Positions 32,978 through 41,459 of a DNA stretch of 59,706 bases are shown piece by piece. Made by a program: the position numbers and the translations under genes. Each line of letters starts with the position of its first letter. Within the stretch, counting starts at the first letter, position 1. The DNA comes from an uncultured Lachnospiraceae bacterium. GTDB lineage: Bacteria; Bacillota; Clostridia; Lachnospirales; Lachnospiraceae. The notes beneath the pieces are model-generated. The model was not told the origin of the DNA and did no database searches. It saw nothing but the letters and a program-made list of their open reading frames with translations. The stretch lies in assembly GCA_910577015.1 (NCBI GenBank), contig CAJTKU010000015.1, positions 1 through 59,706 of the forward strand. Direction: 5' to 3'.

Positions 32978-35347
32978 ATGGAAAATAATATATTAACAAA
33001 TTTAGTGTTGCCGGCAGTTGCATTGAGAAATTTGAGTATCCTTCCGGGTATGTTGATTCATTTTGATTTGAACCGTGATAAATCTGTCCATGCGGTTGAA
33101 CAGGCTATGTTAGGGGGACAGCTTTTGTTATTGGTTTCACAAAAGGATGATTTGGTGGAGGACCCTGTCAGGGAAGACCTTTATGAGGTGGGAACCATAG
33201 CCAGAATGAAACAAATCAGCAGGCTTCCGAACGGGGTTGCCAGGGTGCTGGTGGAGGGTATTGTCCGGGCAAGATTGATTTCGGTAGAAGACGAAGAGAA
33301 ATATCTTCTTGTTCAGGTAGAAAAGATGCCGGATGAAGAGGGGGCTGCAGACGGTAAGCTGAAAGAAGCCATGGTCAGGGAACTTAGGGAACTGATTCTC
33401 GGTTACGGCAAACTGTATCCGAAAATCGGAAAGTCTCTGGAAAAAAAGATGGACACCATAGAGGAACTCAATGTTCTGATAGATGATATAACCAGCGGGC
33501 TGCCGCTTTCTGTAAGCTCCAAGCAGAAAATTCTTTGTGCGGAAACGGTCAGGGAAAGGTTTGAATACTTGTCTATTATACTTTCCAGCGAAATTCAGAT
33601 TGGGATGATTCGGAAAGACCTGACAGAAAAGATACAGAAAAAGGTGGATAAAAACCAGAGGGAATACATTCTCCGGGAGCAGATGAATGCCATCAGGGAG
33701 GAACTGGGGGAAAACGATGTTACATCGGAAGCAGAGCTGTTTCAGGAAGAACTGCAAAAGCTGAAAGCAGGCAAGGATGTAAAGGAAAAGATAGCCAGGG
33801 AAATCACCAGATACAAAAAATTATCGTCGAGCAGTTCGGAAAGTGCAGTGGAGAGGACATATATTGAAACTTTGCTGCAAATGCCGTGGAATAAGTGTTC
33901 CAGGGACAATACGGATATCGAACGTGCGGAGCGTATATTGGAGGAAGACCATTACGGCATGGAGCAGGTCAAAGAGCGCATTCTCGAATTTCTGGCGGTG
34001 AGAAGCCTTACCAATGCCGTGGACAGTCCCATCATCTGTCTGGTTGGCCCTCCGGGCACCGGAAAAACTTCCATTGCAAAAAGCGTGGCCAGAGCTCTGA
34101 ACAAAGAGTATGTCCGTATCAGCCTTGGCGGCGTCAGGGATGAAGCGGAAATCAGGGGACACAGGAGAACCTACGTGGGGGCCATGCCGGGAAGAATTGC
34201 ATCCGGTTTGAAACAGGCAGGGGTGAAGAACCCGTTGATGCTTCTGGATGAGATAGATAAAGTAAGCAGCGATTACAAGGGGGACACTTCCGCAGCGCTT
34301 CTTGAGGTTCTGGACAGCGAGCAGAACAGCCGCTTTGGAGACCATTATATAGAGATTCCGCTTGATTTGTCACAAGTGCTTTTTATTGCAACTGCAAATA
34401 GCGCTACAGGCATCCCCAAGCCCCTGCTGGACCGCATGGAACTGATAGAGGTAAACAGTTACACGGATAATGAAAAGTTTCATATTGCAAAACAGCACTT
34501 GCTCGGCAAGACGTTCCGCAAAAACGGGCTGGAAGACGGCCGTTTAATTATCACCGACAAAGCGCTTCGTGCGGTTATCGAGGGATATACAAGGGAAGCC
34601 GGAGTGCGCGGATTGGAGAGAAGAATCGGCGAGATTTGCAGGAAGGCGGCAAAGGCGCTGTTAAAGGAACCACCGCAAAAAAGAAAAACAACGTGTATAA
34701 AGGTAACGGGCCAGAATCTGGAAAAGTACCTGGGAAAAGCGAAGTACACCAGAAATCTGGCAAATGCAGCTGATGAAGTGGGAATTGTGCGCGGGCTGGC
34801 ATGGACCAGCGTCGGCGGGGACACCCTGCAGATTGAAGTGAATGTGATGCCGGGAAAAGGGGAGTTGGAACTTACCGGACAAATGGGTGATGTCATGAAG
34901 GAATCAGCCATGACAGGCTTAAGTTATGTCAGGTCTGTCAATCAGGAATATAATATTTCTGCAAAGACCTATAAAGAGAATGACTTTCATATACATATTC
35001 CAGAGGGGGCAGTTCCCAAGGACGGGCCCTCCGCAGGCATCACCATGGCGACGGCGCTGCTTTCAGCCATAACCGGAATGCCCGTGCATGCGGACATTGC
35101 CATGACAGGAGAGATTACACTGCGCGGCAGGGTGCTTCCGGTAGGAGGACTAAAAGAAAAAATACTGGCAGCAAAGACAGCCGGTATAAAGAAGGTGCTT
35201 GTTCCTTCCCAGAATAAGAAGGATATTGAGGAAATTTCCACAGAGATAAAATCAGGAATGGAAATCTGTTTTGTGGAAAGGATGGAGGAGGTACTGGAAC
35301 ACGCCCTGGTCAGAGGGGAGAGGAAAGAGGAGAAACATGATAATTAA
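32978..35347 (+). CDS. lon: Lon ATP-dependent protease
   Basis: The protein has 789 residues. The N-terminal substrate domain is followed by the AAA+ ATPase with Walker A GPPGTGKTSIAKS near residue 352 and Walker B LMLLDEIDK. The C-terminal Ser-Lys protease domain holds the serine in PKDGPSAGITMATAL near residue 688. It is the usual Lon length. Its end overlaps the start of engB by 11 nt, giving coupled translation. Confidence 0.98.
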   Translation: MENNILTNLVLPAVALRNLSILPGMLIHFDLNRDKSVHAVEQAMLGGQLLLLVSQKDDLVEDPVREDLYEVGTIARMKQISRLPNGVARVLVEGIVRARLISVEDEEKYLLVQVEKMPDEEGAADGKLKEAMVRELRELILGYGKLYPKIGKSLEKKMDTIEELNVLIDDITSGLPLSVSSKQKILCAETVRERFEYLSIILSSEIQIGMIRKDLTEKIQKKVDKNQREYILREQMNAIREELGENDVTSEAELFQEELQKLKAGKDVKEKIAREITRYKKLSSSSSESAVERTYIETLLQMPWNKCSRDNTDIERAERILEEDHYGMEQVKERILEFLAVRSLTNAVDSPIICLVGPPGTGKTSIAKSVARALNKEYVRISLGGVRDEAEIRGHRRTYVGAMPGRIASGLKQAGVKNPLMLLDEIDKVSSDYKGDTSAALLEVLDSEQNSRFGDHYIEIPLDLSQVLFIATANSATGIPKPLLDRMELIEVNSYTDNEKFHIAKQHLLGKTFRKNGLEDGRLIITDKALRAVIEGYTREAGVRGLERRIGEICRKAAKALLKEPPQKRKTTCIKVTGQNLEKYLGKAKYTRNLANAADEVGIVRGLAWTSVGGDTLQIEVNVMPGKGELELTGQMGDVMKESAMTGLSYVRSVNQEYNISAKTYKENDFHIHIPEGAVPKDGPSAGITMATALLSAITGMPVHADIAMTGEITLRGRVLPVGGLKEKILAAKTAGIKKVLVPSQNKKDIEEISTEIKSGMEICFVERMEEVLEHALVRGERKEEKHDN

Positions 35348-35936
35348 AAATGTCAGTCTGGAAACGGTCTGCGGCATTACAAGCAAGATACCGGAAAATA
35401 TGCATCCTGAAGTAGCTTTTGCGGGAAAGAGCAATGTAGGAAAGTCCTCGCTGATTAATGTTTTGATGAACCGGAAATCCCTTGCCCGCACCAGTGCGCA
35501 GCCGGGGAAGACGCAGACCATAAATTTTTATAATATTAACGATGAGATTTATCTTGTGGATTTGCCGGGTTACGGATATGCCCGGGCAAATGAGGAAGTA
35601 AAGGCCAAATGGGGTAAAATGGTGGAAAATTACCTTCATAAATCCCGACAGCTGAAAGCGGTTTTTCTGTTGATAGATATCCGCCATGAACCGGGAAATA
35701 ATGACAGGATAATGTATGACTGGATTGCGGAACAGGGCTTTTTTCCAATAATTGTCGCCACCAAACTGGACAAGATAAAAAGAAGTCAGGTATCTAAACA
35801 GGTGAAACTGATTAAAGATACGCTTCATGCGAAACCGGATACCATGGTTATTCCTTTTTCAGCAGAAACCAGACAGGGGAGAGATGAAATCTATTGTCTT
35901 CTGGATGAATTCCTGACAGGAGAAGTTAACGGATAA
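35337..35936 (+). CDS. engB: Ribosome biogenesis GTP-binding protein EngB/YsxC
   Basis: The protein has 199 residues. G1 is AGKSNVGKSSLIN near residue 27, G3 DLPGYG near 76, G4 TKLD near 142, and G5 FSAE near 173. EngB helps large-subunit assembly. The ATG at 35337 (MIIKNVSLE) has AGAGGAG upstream and overlaps the last 11 nt of lon. The longer frame is an overlap artefact. Confidence 0.96.
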   Translation: MIIKNVSLETVCGITSKIPENMHPEVAFAGKSNVGKSSLINVLMNRKSLARTSAQPGKTQTINFYNINDEIYLVDLPGYGYARANEEVKAKWGKMVENYLHKSRQLKAVFLLIDIRHEPGNNDRIMYDWIAEQGFFPIIVATKLDKIKRSQVSKQVKLIKDTLHAKPDTMVIPFSAETRQGRDEIYCLLDEFLTGEVNG

Positions 35937-35947
35937 GAGGTATGGAT

Positions 35948-37171
35948 ATGAAGATGTCAGCAAAAAAGTATATCAAGGCAATATTGAATCTGGCAATTGC
36001 ATTTATTATTGCAGTCGGAGTAATCTGGTTGGTGCCGAAAGGAATAGTATTTTTCATGCCCTTTGTGCTGGGATGGATAATTGCGTGGATTGCCAGTCCC
36101 ATGGTACGGTTTTTTGAAGAAAAACTAAAAATCAGGAGAAAGGCCGGAAGTGTGGTTGTGATTGTGGTGGTAATCGGACTGGTGGTGCTTGCGGGTTATC
36201 TGATTGGAGGCAAACTGATACGGGAAATAGCCGGTTTTGTGGGAGACTTACCGGTTATGTGGGAATCCTTGGAGAAGGATTTTGATGAAATAGGGAAAAA
36301 TCTCAGCAGCCTTTATGATAAACTTCCCGTGGATGTGCAGAATACGCTCAACAATATCGGTACGCAGACCAATGAATTTGTCGGGGAACTGATTGGGAAA
36401 ATAAGCAGCCCTACCATTGCGGCAGTCGGCAATTTTGCAAAACAGCTTCCCACGATAGTAATCGGTATTGTGATGTGCCTTTTATCCTCCTACTTTTTTG
36501 TTGCAGAGAGGGTGCCGTTTACATCGACCATAAAGCAGTACATGCCGGAATCATTAAGATACAGGGCGCGTATTATAAAAAGAAGTCTGGTAAAGGCGGT
36601 AGGCGGTTATTTTAAGGCACAGATAAAAATTGAAATATGGATTTACCTGCTTCTGGTTGTCGGATTTTTTATTCTGGGCATCGATTATGCCCTGCTGATT
36701 GCGCTGGGTGTTGCCATTCTGGATTTTCTTCCTTTTTTTGGAACCGGAACGGCTATGGTGCCATGGGCAATTGTAAAATTTTTAAGTTCTGATTATAGGA
36801 TGACAATAGGACTGTTGCTGATTTGGGGCGTCAGCCAGCTTGTCAGACAGATTATCCAGCCTAAAATTGTAGGGGACTCCATCGGCGTTCCGCCGATACC
36901 GACGTTATTCCTTTTGTATATCGGTTACATGGTTGAAGGAGTTGTGGGCATGATAATAGCAGTACCGATTGGTATTATCCTGTGGACGCTTTACAAGGAA
37001 GGCGCTTTTGACACGACAAAACACAGCATACAGATTTTGTCTGCCGGATTGAACCGTTTCAGGAAACTGACGCCTCAGGATATGTCTGTCATTGCCTCCT
37101 ACAAACGGGAGTGCGAGGAGGAACTGCAGTTGAAACAGGAGCAGGAACAGGGACAGGAAGAGTCGCAGTAA
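35948..37171 (+). CDS. YtvI-type/AI-2E family membrane permease
   Basis: The protein has 407 residues with about 7-8 membrane helices and a large soluble loop near residues 100-160. It resembles the AI-2E transporter/PerM family, and YtvI in particular, which is linked to sporulation in Bacillus. The C-terminal tail is Gln/Glu-rich. AGAGG lies 7 nt before ATG 35948; the upstream ATG 35942 is too close to that site. The transport substrate is unknown. Confidence 0.8.
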   Translation: MKMSAKKYIKAILNLAIAFIIAVGVIWLVPKGIVFFMPFVLGWIIAWIASPMVRFFEEKLKIRRKAGSVVVIVVVIGLVVLAGYLIGGKLIREIAGFVGDLPVMWESLEKDFDEIGKNLSSLYDKLPVDVQNTLNNIGTQTNEFVGELIGKISSPTIAAVGNFAKQLPTIVIGIVMCLLSSYFFVAERVPFTSTIKQYMPESLRYRARIIKRSLVKAVGGYFKAQIKIEIWIYLLLVVGFFILGIDYALLIALGVAILDFLPFFGTGTAMVPWAIVKFLSSDYRMTIGLLLIWGVSQLVRQIIQPKIVGDSIGVPPIPTLFLLYIGYMVEGVVGMIIAVPIGIILWTLYKEGAFDTTKHSIQILSAGLNRFRKLTPQDMSVIASYKRECEEELQLKQEQEQGQEESQ

Positions 37172-37180
37172 GGGGTTGAA

Positions 37181-37918
37181 ATGCCAAATTTTAAAATGTT
37201 ATTGCAATATGAGGGTACCAGGTATCAGGGGTGGCAGAAGCAGACATCCACGGATAACACGATTCAGGGAAAGCTGGAAACCCTTTTGTCCAGGATGTGC
37301 GGACATAGCATAGAAGTGCATGGCAGCGGCAGGACGGATGCCGGCGTCCATGCAAGGGGACAGGTGGCGAACGCCCATCTGGATACCGGGATGACAGCGG
37401 AAGAAATACGCAATTACATGAACAGATACCTGCCTGAAGATATTGCGGTGGTTTCCGTGGAAGAGGTATCCCAGCGCTTTCACAGCAGGCTTCTTGTGAA
37501 AAGCAAGACATACTGCTATCAGATAATTAACAGCGGCCTGCCCCATGTTTTTGACAGGCGCTACGCATGGCTTTTTCCGGAAAAGCTGGATGTAACTGCA
37601 ATGGAAGCTGCTGCCGGTTACTTATCCGGCACGCATGATTTTGCGGCATTTACGTCTGCAAAGAAAGGGAAAAAGTCCACAATACGGAATATAGAAAAAA
37701 TACGGATTGACAAGCAGGGCGAAAGACTATGCATTTATTTCAGCGGGGACGGATTTTTATTCCATATGGTAAGGATTATGGTGGGGACGCTAGTTGAAGT
37801 GGGGACAGGAAAAAGGAAACCGGAGGAAATTCCGGAAATATTGCATTCCCGAAAAAGAGAATTGGCCGGACCACTTGCGCCGGCCCAGGGTCTTACCTTG
37901 ATGGAAGTGGGATATTGA
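37181..37918 (+). CDS. truA: tRNA pseudouridine(38-40) synthase
   Basis: The protein has 245 residues. The catalytic Asp is in GSGRTDAGVHARGQ near residue 53, with the YEGTRYQGWQ start and the HDFAAFTSAKKG motif near residue 150. TruA modifies uridines of the anticodon arm. It is the last gene of the lon-engB-permease run. GGGGTTGAA precedes the ATG. Confidence 0.96.
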   Translation: MPNFKMLLQYEGTRYQGWQKQTSTDNTIQGKLETLLSRMCGHSIEVHGSGRTDAGVHARGQVANAHLDTGMTAEEIRNYMNRYLPEDIAVVSVEEVSQRFHSRLLVKSKTYCYQIINSGLPHVFDRRYAWLFPEKLDVTAMEAAAGYLSGTHDFAAFTSAKKGKKSTIRNIEKIRIDKQGERLCIYFSGDGFLFHMVRIMVGTLVEVGTGKRKPEEIPEILHSRKRELAGPLAPAQGLTLMEVGY

Positions 37919-37943
37919 GTTTTGGCATGATTGGAAGGTTGAT

Positions 37944-38429
37944 ATGATAAGCAAAAAGCATATGCGTATACTCTTTGCGGTATATCTGTTGATACTGTTT
38001 AAGGTGATTGTGTTTAAATATCCGTTGGCACAAATGAGGGAAATAGCAGCTTCTTGGAAAAGGGATGTATTTTGGGAAGGACTGGGCAGCGCTAATTTTG
38101 AATTGTTTAAGACAATAAAATTGTATATCCGGCACTGGGATAATAAAGGAATCAACAGCTTCGGCAACCTGATTGGAAATATCGTGGCTTTCATACCCCT
38201 TGGGTACATGCTTCCCAGGATATGTAAAGCTTCCAGACGTGTTTTTATCTGCATGGTTCAGGTGTTTTTACTGGTTCTGGGAATAGAATTATTCCAGCTC
38301 TTAAGTGCATTCGGCGTGTTTGATGTGGATGACATCCTGCTCAACTGTCTGGGGGCGTTTATGGGATATCTTTTTTTCAAAATACAGGACAGGATATATC
38401 AAAAAAGAACCCGTGAAAAAGGGTTATAA
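37944..38429 (+). CDS. VanZ-like family membrane protein
   Basis: The protein has 161 residues with four hydrophobic segments. The VanZ signature is clear: NLIGNIVAFIPLGYMLP near residue 75 and DVDDILLNCLGAFMGY near residue 130. VanZ members affect cell-envelope or glycopeptide resistance in some hosts; the precise role here is unknown. GGAAGG precedes the ATG. It ends before a terminator at 38430. Confidence 0.87.
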   Translation: MISKKHMRILFAVYLLILFKVIVFKYPLAQMREIAASWKRDVFWEGLGSANFELFKTIKLYIRHWDNKGINSFGNLIGNIVAFIPLGYMLPRICKASRRVFICMVQVFLLVLGIELFQLLSAFGVFDVDDILLNCLGAFMGYLFFKIQDRIYQKRTREKGL

Positions 38430-38470
38430 AAATACTGCAATTTTTTTTAGAAATATTGCAGTATTTTTAT
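38430..38470 (+). terminator. Intrinsic terminator after vanZ-like gene
   Basis: AAATACTGCAAT (38430-38441) and ATTGCAGTATTT (38455-38466) pair over 12 bp around a T-rich loop, followed by TTAT. Confidence 0.75.
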
Positions 38471-38517
38471 TTGGTAAGGGATATTAATAATGTAGCATAC
38501 AAGATAAGGATAGCAGG

Positions 38518-39069
38518 ATGGGCGGCTTACAAACCGAAAGAGGAACACAGGATACAGTACTGCTGGAAAAGAAAATAGAGTTTTATCTTGCCACCTTGTA
38601 CAGAATTGCTTTTTTGCAGCTCAAGAATGCGGAAGATGCAGAGGATGTTGTGCAGGAGGTTTTCTATCAGTACATGAAAGCTAACAGGATTTTTGAAAGT
38701 CAGGAGCATGAAAAGGCCTGGTTAATTAAAGTTACCCTAAATGCCTGCAAAAAACTGTGGCGTTCTGCATGGTACAGGCACCATGCACCAATGCCTGACA
38801 TGGAAACTGCTTATGAACCCCATGAACAGGAAAAGGAACAGCCGGAAAACACATATATACGCGGGGAAGAAAGTAGAGAACTGATGAAAGCGGTATGGGA
38901 ATTGCCGGATAAGTACAGGGAAGTGATTCACTTGTTTTATTATGAGGGCTTATCTGTAAAAGAAATATCCTCTGTCTGCGGCAGGCAGGAGTCAACAGTG
39001 ACAGCACAGCTTACCAGAGGCAGGAAGGTTTTGAAGAAGAAACTGAAGGAGGAATATCAGTTTGAATAG
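38518..39069 (+). CDS. ECF-type RNA polymerase sigma factor
   Basis: The protein has 183 residues. Region 2 appears at about residues 30-80 (ATLYRIAFLQLKNAEDAEDVVQEVF), and region 4 at about 125-175 (PDKYREVIHLFYYEGLSVKEISSVCGRQESTVTAQLTRGRK). It is followed directly by a membrane protein that starts inside its last codons, the usual anti-sigma arrangement. The target promoter is not visible in the window. The upstream terminator separates it from vanZ. Confidence 0.92.
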   Translation: MGGLQTERGTQDTVLLEKKIEFYLATLYRIAFLQLKNAEDAEDVVQEVFYQYMKANRIFESQEHEKAWLIKVTLNACKKLWRSAWYRHHAPMPDMETAYEPHEQEKEQPENTYIRGEESRELMKAVWELPDKYREVIHLFYYEGLSVKEISSVCGRQESTVTAQLTRGRKVLKKKLKEEYQFE

Positions 39070-39958
39070 TTTTGGAGATGCGTATAAAAAGGCAGCTGAT
39101 AAAATCAAGGTGCCTGTCATAACGGCAAATCAGATTGCCGATGAGGAGTGCCGCAAAAAAGTTGCCGCATACCGGAGAAACCGCCAGTTAATGGCTGTGG
39201 CTGCGGCTGCCAGCGTTTTTCTTCTTTGTTCTTTAGGTGTGGCTGCGGCTGCCGGATATGCAAAGAGCGTTATCAGGACTACGGAATACGGGTTTGAAAC
39301 GGCAGATGAACAGACGGCTTTACTGAACAACGGGGCGAAGGATACTGCTTACCCGGAAGGCGGAGAAGGTGCAGGATACGGACTCCTTACCGCAAGGGAT
39401 GCAGGCGAAGGGACAGAAGAAGAGGCAGACGAACAGACAGGCGGCGTCACAGAAAAACAGGAGCAAAAAAATCAGACAGAGTCTGCAAGTATGGAAGATA
39501 CTTTGGAAGATACCGTAGAAGAACTGGAGGAGCTTATGTTTGATTCCAGGGCGGATTTCCTGAATGCGGGGGTGATGCCCGCGGCCCTGCCCGTGGAAGA
39601 GCTTGTTTGCGGAGAGGATTTTTCCGAGGAATACATTGTATGCGGCGGTATGTTTTTGCTGGTCAGGATGGAGACAAAAGGCCATATATTTATGATGAAC
39701 CAGTCCTATTACGGAGACTCTTCAGGCCATGCCTCTTCAGTGGTCTATCCGGAAGGGGTATGCAACGAAAGGAAATATATGACCGGGCAGGGGTATACCT
39801 ATACTGTAGTGGACTCGGTTGGTGAAGAAGGGGAGGTGCGCCGCATTCATGCCGCTATATCGGTAGGGGATTATGAGTTGATTGTTGACTTTTCGGGATA
39901 TTCCGAGGAAGAGGCATTTCGCATCCTGGATGGCATGGATTTGACTGTTTACTTGTAA
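39062..39958 (+). CDS. Putative anti-sigma factor, single-pass membrane protein
   Basis: The protein has 298 residues. The cytoplasmic N-terminus (FGDAYKKAADKIKVP, about 40 residues) is followed by one membrane helix (LMAVAAAASVFLLCSLGVAAAA, about 43-65). An acidic linker and an extracellular C-terminal domain resembling DUF4367 follow (about 175-295). The start is a TTG with GGAGG 9 nt upstream, and the frame overlaps the sigma gene by 8 nt, which indicates coupled translation. It should bind and silence the sigma factor; which envelope cue releases it is unknown. Confidence 0.8.
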   Translation: MNSFGDAYKKAADKIKVPVITANQIADEECRKKVAAYRRNRQLMAVAAAASVFLLCSLGVAAAAGYAKSVIRTTEYGFETADEQTALLNNGAKDTAYPEGGEGAGYGLLTARDAGEGTEEEADEQTGGVTEKQEQKNQTESASMEDTLEDTVEELEELMFDSRADFLNAGVMPAALPVEELVCGEDFSEEYIVCGGMFLLVRMETKGHIFMMNQSYYGDSSGHASSVVYPEGVCNERKYMTGQGYTYTVVDSVGEEGEVRRIHAAISVGDYELIVDFSGYSEEEAFRILDGMDLTVYL

Positions 39959-39961
39959 ATG

Positions 39962-39994
39962 ATACATTTTTGTTACATGTGTGATACATTTTTG
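39962..39994 (+). promoter_or_regulatory. Three phased 11-bp direct repeats (response-regulator box)
   Basis: ATACATTTTTG (39962-39972), TTACATGTGTG (39973-39983) and ATACATTTTTG (39984-39994) are contiguous 11-bp units. The first and third are identical. Such 11-bp phased repeats are typical of OmpR/PhoB-family binding sites. They abut the -35 box of the response-regulator gene that follows, so autoregulation is the simplest reading. Confidence 0.75.
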
Positions 39995-40019
39995 AATTTG
40001 TTGACCCGTAAATTATAGT
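39992..40019 (+). promoter_or_regulatory. Promoter of the response-regulator gene
   Basis: TTGAAT (39992-39997), a 16-nt spacer and TATAGT (40014-40019) lie 35 nt before the start. The -35 box overlaps the last direct repeat by three bases, which suits activation or repression by a bound regulator. Confidence 0.65.
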
Positions 40020-40054
40020 GATAAGGAATGAGTATTTTAGAAAGGATGATGTAA

Positions 40055-40765
40055 ATGAGCAGCATTTTGGTATACAACAACAATACGGGTGTTGTCGAAC
40101 TGATGCAGCCTCTGTTTGCGGGAGAAGGATATCAGGTTTTAGAGGCCCAGACCCTGCAGAAGATGCGTCAGTATATTGCAGAAAGACAGGTGCAGCTTTT
40201 AATAACAGATGTGGAACTTTTTGATGAGAACGGTCGTGCGTCGGGTATGATGACGGGCATGGAAGTGCTGCGTGAAATCCGTTCCATCAGCAGCATACCG
40301 ATTATTGTTTTGTCGGAAAATGCGAATGAAACGGTGAAAATAGGCGCCCTCAATGCGGGAGCGGATGATTACGTGACTTATCCGTGTAATCCGCTGGAAC
40401 TTCTGGCAAGGGTGAAATCCCAGTTAAGGCGTTATACACAGTTGTCTAATATATCTTCCAATATCGAGCGGATATATAAAGTAAATGATTTGGTAGTGGA
40501 TGATGTTTGCAGAAAAGTTACCGTGGAAGGCAGGGAAGTGCGTCTTACGCCGATTGAATATAAAATATTAAGACTTCTGGTACAGGAGAGGGGACGTGTG
40601 TTTTCCATCGACCAGATTTACGAGTCAATCTGGCATATGAAAGCTATCGGTGCGGATAATACCATTGCAGTGCATATCCGCCATATCCGTGAAAAAATAG
40701 AAAGAAATCCAAAAGAACCGCAATATCTTAAAGTGGTGTGGGGAACCGGTTACAAAGTAGGGTAA
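40055..40765 (+). CDS. Atypical OmpR-family response regulator, orphan
   Basis: The protein has 236 residues. The receiver domain (1-120) keeps the phospho-acceptor position Asp52 (LLITDVELF), but the acidic pair is replaced by Asn8-Asn9 (ILVYNNNTG) and the conserved Lys by Tyr109 (DDYVTYPCNP). Canonical Mg-dependent phosphorylation is therefore unlikely. The C-terminal winged helix (about 145-236) has the usual LTPIEYKILRLLVQERGRVFS. No histidine kinase is adjacent. AAAGGATG precedes the ATG. Phosphorylation-independent or ligand-driven action is inferred. Confidence 0.87.
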   Translation: MSSILVYNNNTGVVELMQPLFAGEGYQVLEAQTLQKMRQYIAERQVQLLITDVELFDENGRASGMMTGMEVLREIRSISSIPIIVLSENANETVKIGALNAGADDYVTYPCNPLELLARVKSQLRRYTQLSNISSNIERIYKVNDLVVDDVCRKVTVEGREVRLTPIEYKILRLLVQERGRVFSIDQIYESIWHMKAIGADNTIAVHIRHIREKIERNPKEPQYLKVVWGTGYKVG

Positions 40766-40772
40766 AAGAAAA

Positions 40773-41411
40773 TTACCGGTTCTTAAGCGGTTTTCCCCAT
40801 GGAAGCCTGAAAGCGATATGTTCTCCGTGGTATCGGGAAAAGTGTTTTCCGATTACGGTGATGGAGAGGATAAAGCATCCTGCCGTTACGGCAGAAGGAA
40901 GCGTTTTGTCAAATAAGCAGCATACCGTAAAGAGCAGAAAGGTTATGACAGATCGGAAAAAGTGGGGTTTTATGATGATGATAAGTGAAAAGAGGATATA
41001 GAGGGCTGCCAGCGTAAACGCAGGCGTCAAATCGGGATACAGGCCAAGCAGTACGCCGAAAGAAACGGCAATGGCTTTGCCGCCGTTCTGTCCTTTCCAG
41101 AAAACAGGGAAGGCATGCCCCAGTACGGGCGCGGCCAGTACCAGCGCAAAAAGCAGGTTGGAAATATCGACTTTGCGGAGGGCGAACCATACGGGAAGCG
41201 CGCCTTTCAACAGTTCGCAGATAATTACCAGTATACCTATCGGGATGCCTGCGTGGATAAAAGCGTTGGCAGTTCCCGGATTGCCGTCCTCTGAAAGTTC
41301 CCGGATGTCAATCTGCCTGATGACCTTGGGCAGCAGGCTGGCGTACATGACGCTGCCTGATAAATACCCGGCTATGATGAAAAAAAGATATTGGATAAAG
41401 GTATCATTCAT
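40773..41411 (-). CDS. PlsY-like glycerol-3-phosphate acyltransferase
   Basis: The protein has 212 residues with about five membrane helices. The family motifs are present: GYLSGSVMYA near residue 14, GNPGTANAF near 44, and GHAFPVFWKGQNGGKAIA near 97. PlsY uses acyl-phosphate to acylate glycerol-3-phosphate. The motifs deviate somewhat from the canonical ones (SGSVMYA for SGSIPxG), so it could be a divergent paralogue. ATG 41411 has GAGGA 6 nt upstream. It is the downstream partner of the glycosyltransferase. Confidence 0.8.
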   Translation of the reverse strand: MNDTFIQYLFFIIAGYLSGSVMYASLLPKVIRQIDIRELSEDGNPGTANAFIHAGIPIGILVIICELLKGALPVWFALRKVDISNLLFALVLAAPVLGHAFPVFWKGQNGGKAIAVSFGVLLGLYPDLTPAFTLAALYILFSLIIIIKPHFFRSVITFLLFTVCCLFDKTLPSAVTAGCFILSITVIGKHFSRYHGEHIAFRLPWGKPLKNR

Positions 41412-41459
41412 TTTAATCCTCATTTCTGCGCTGATTCTGCGCACAAATACATTTGTTTA

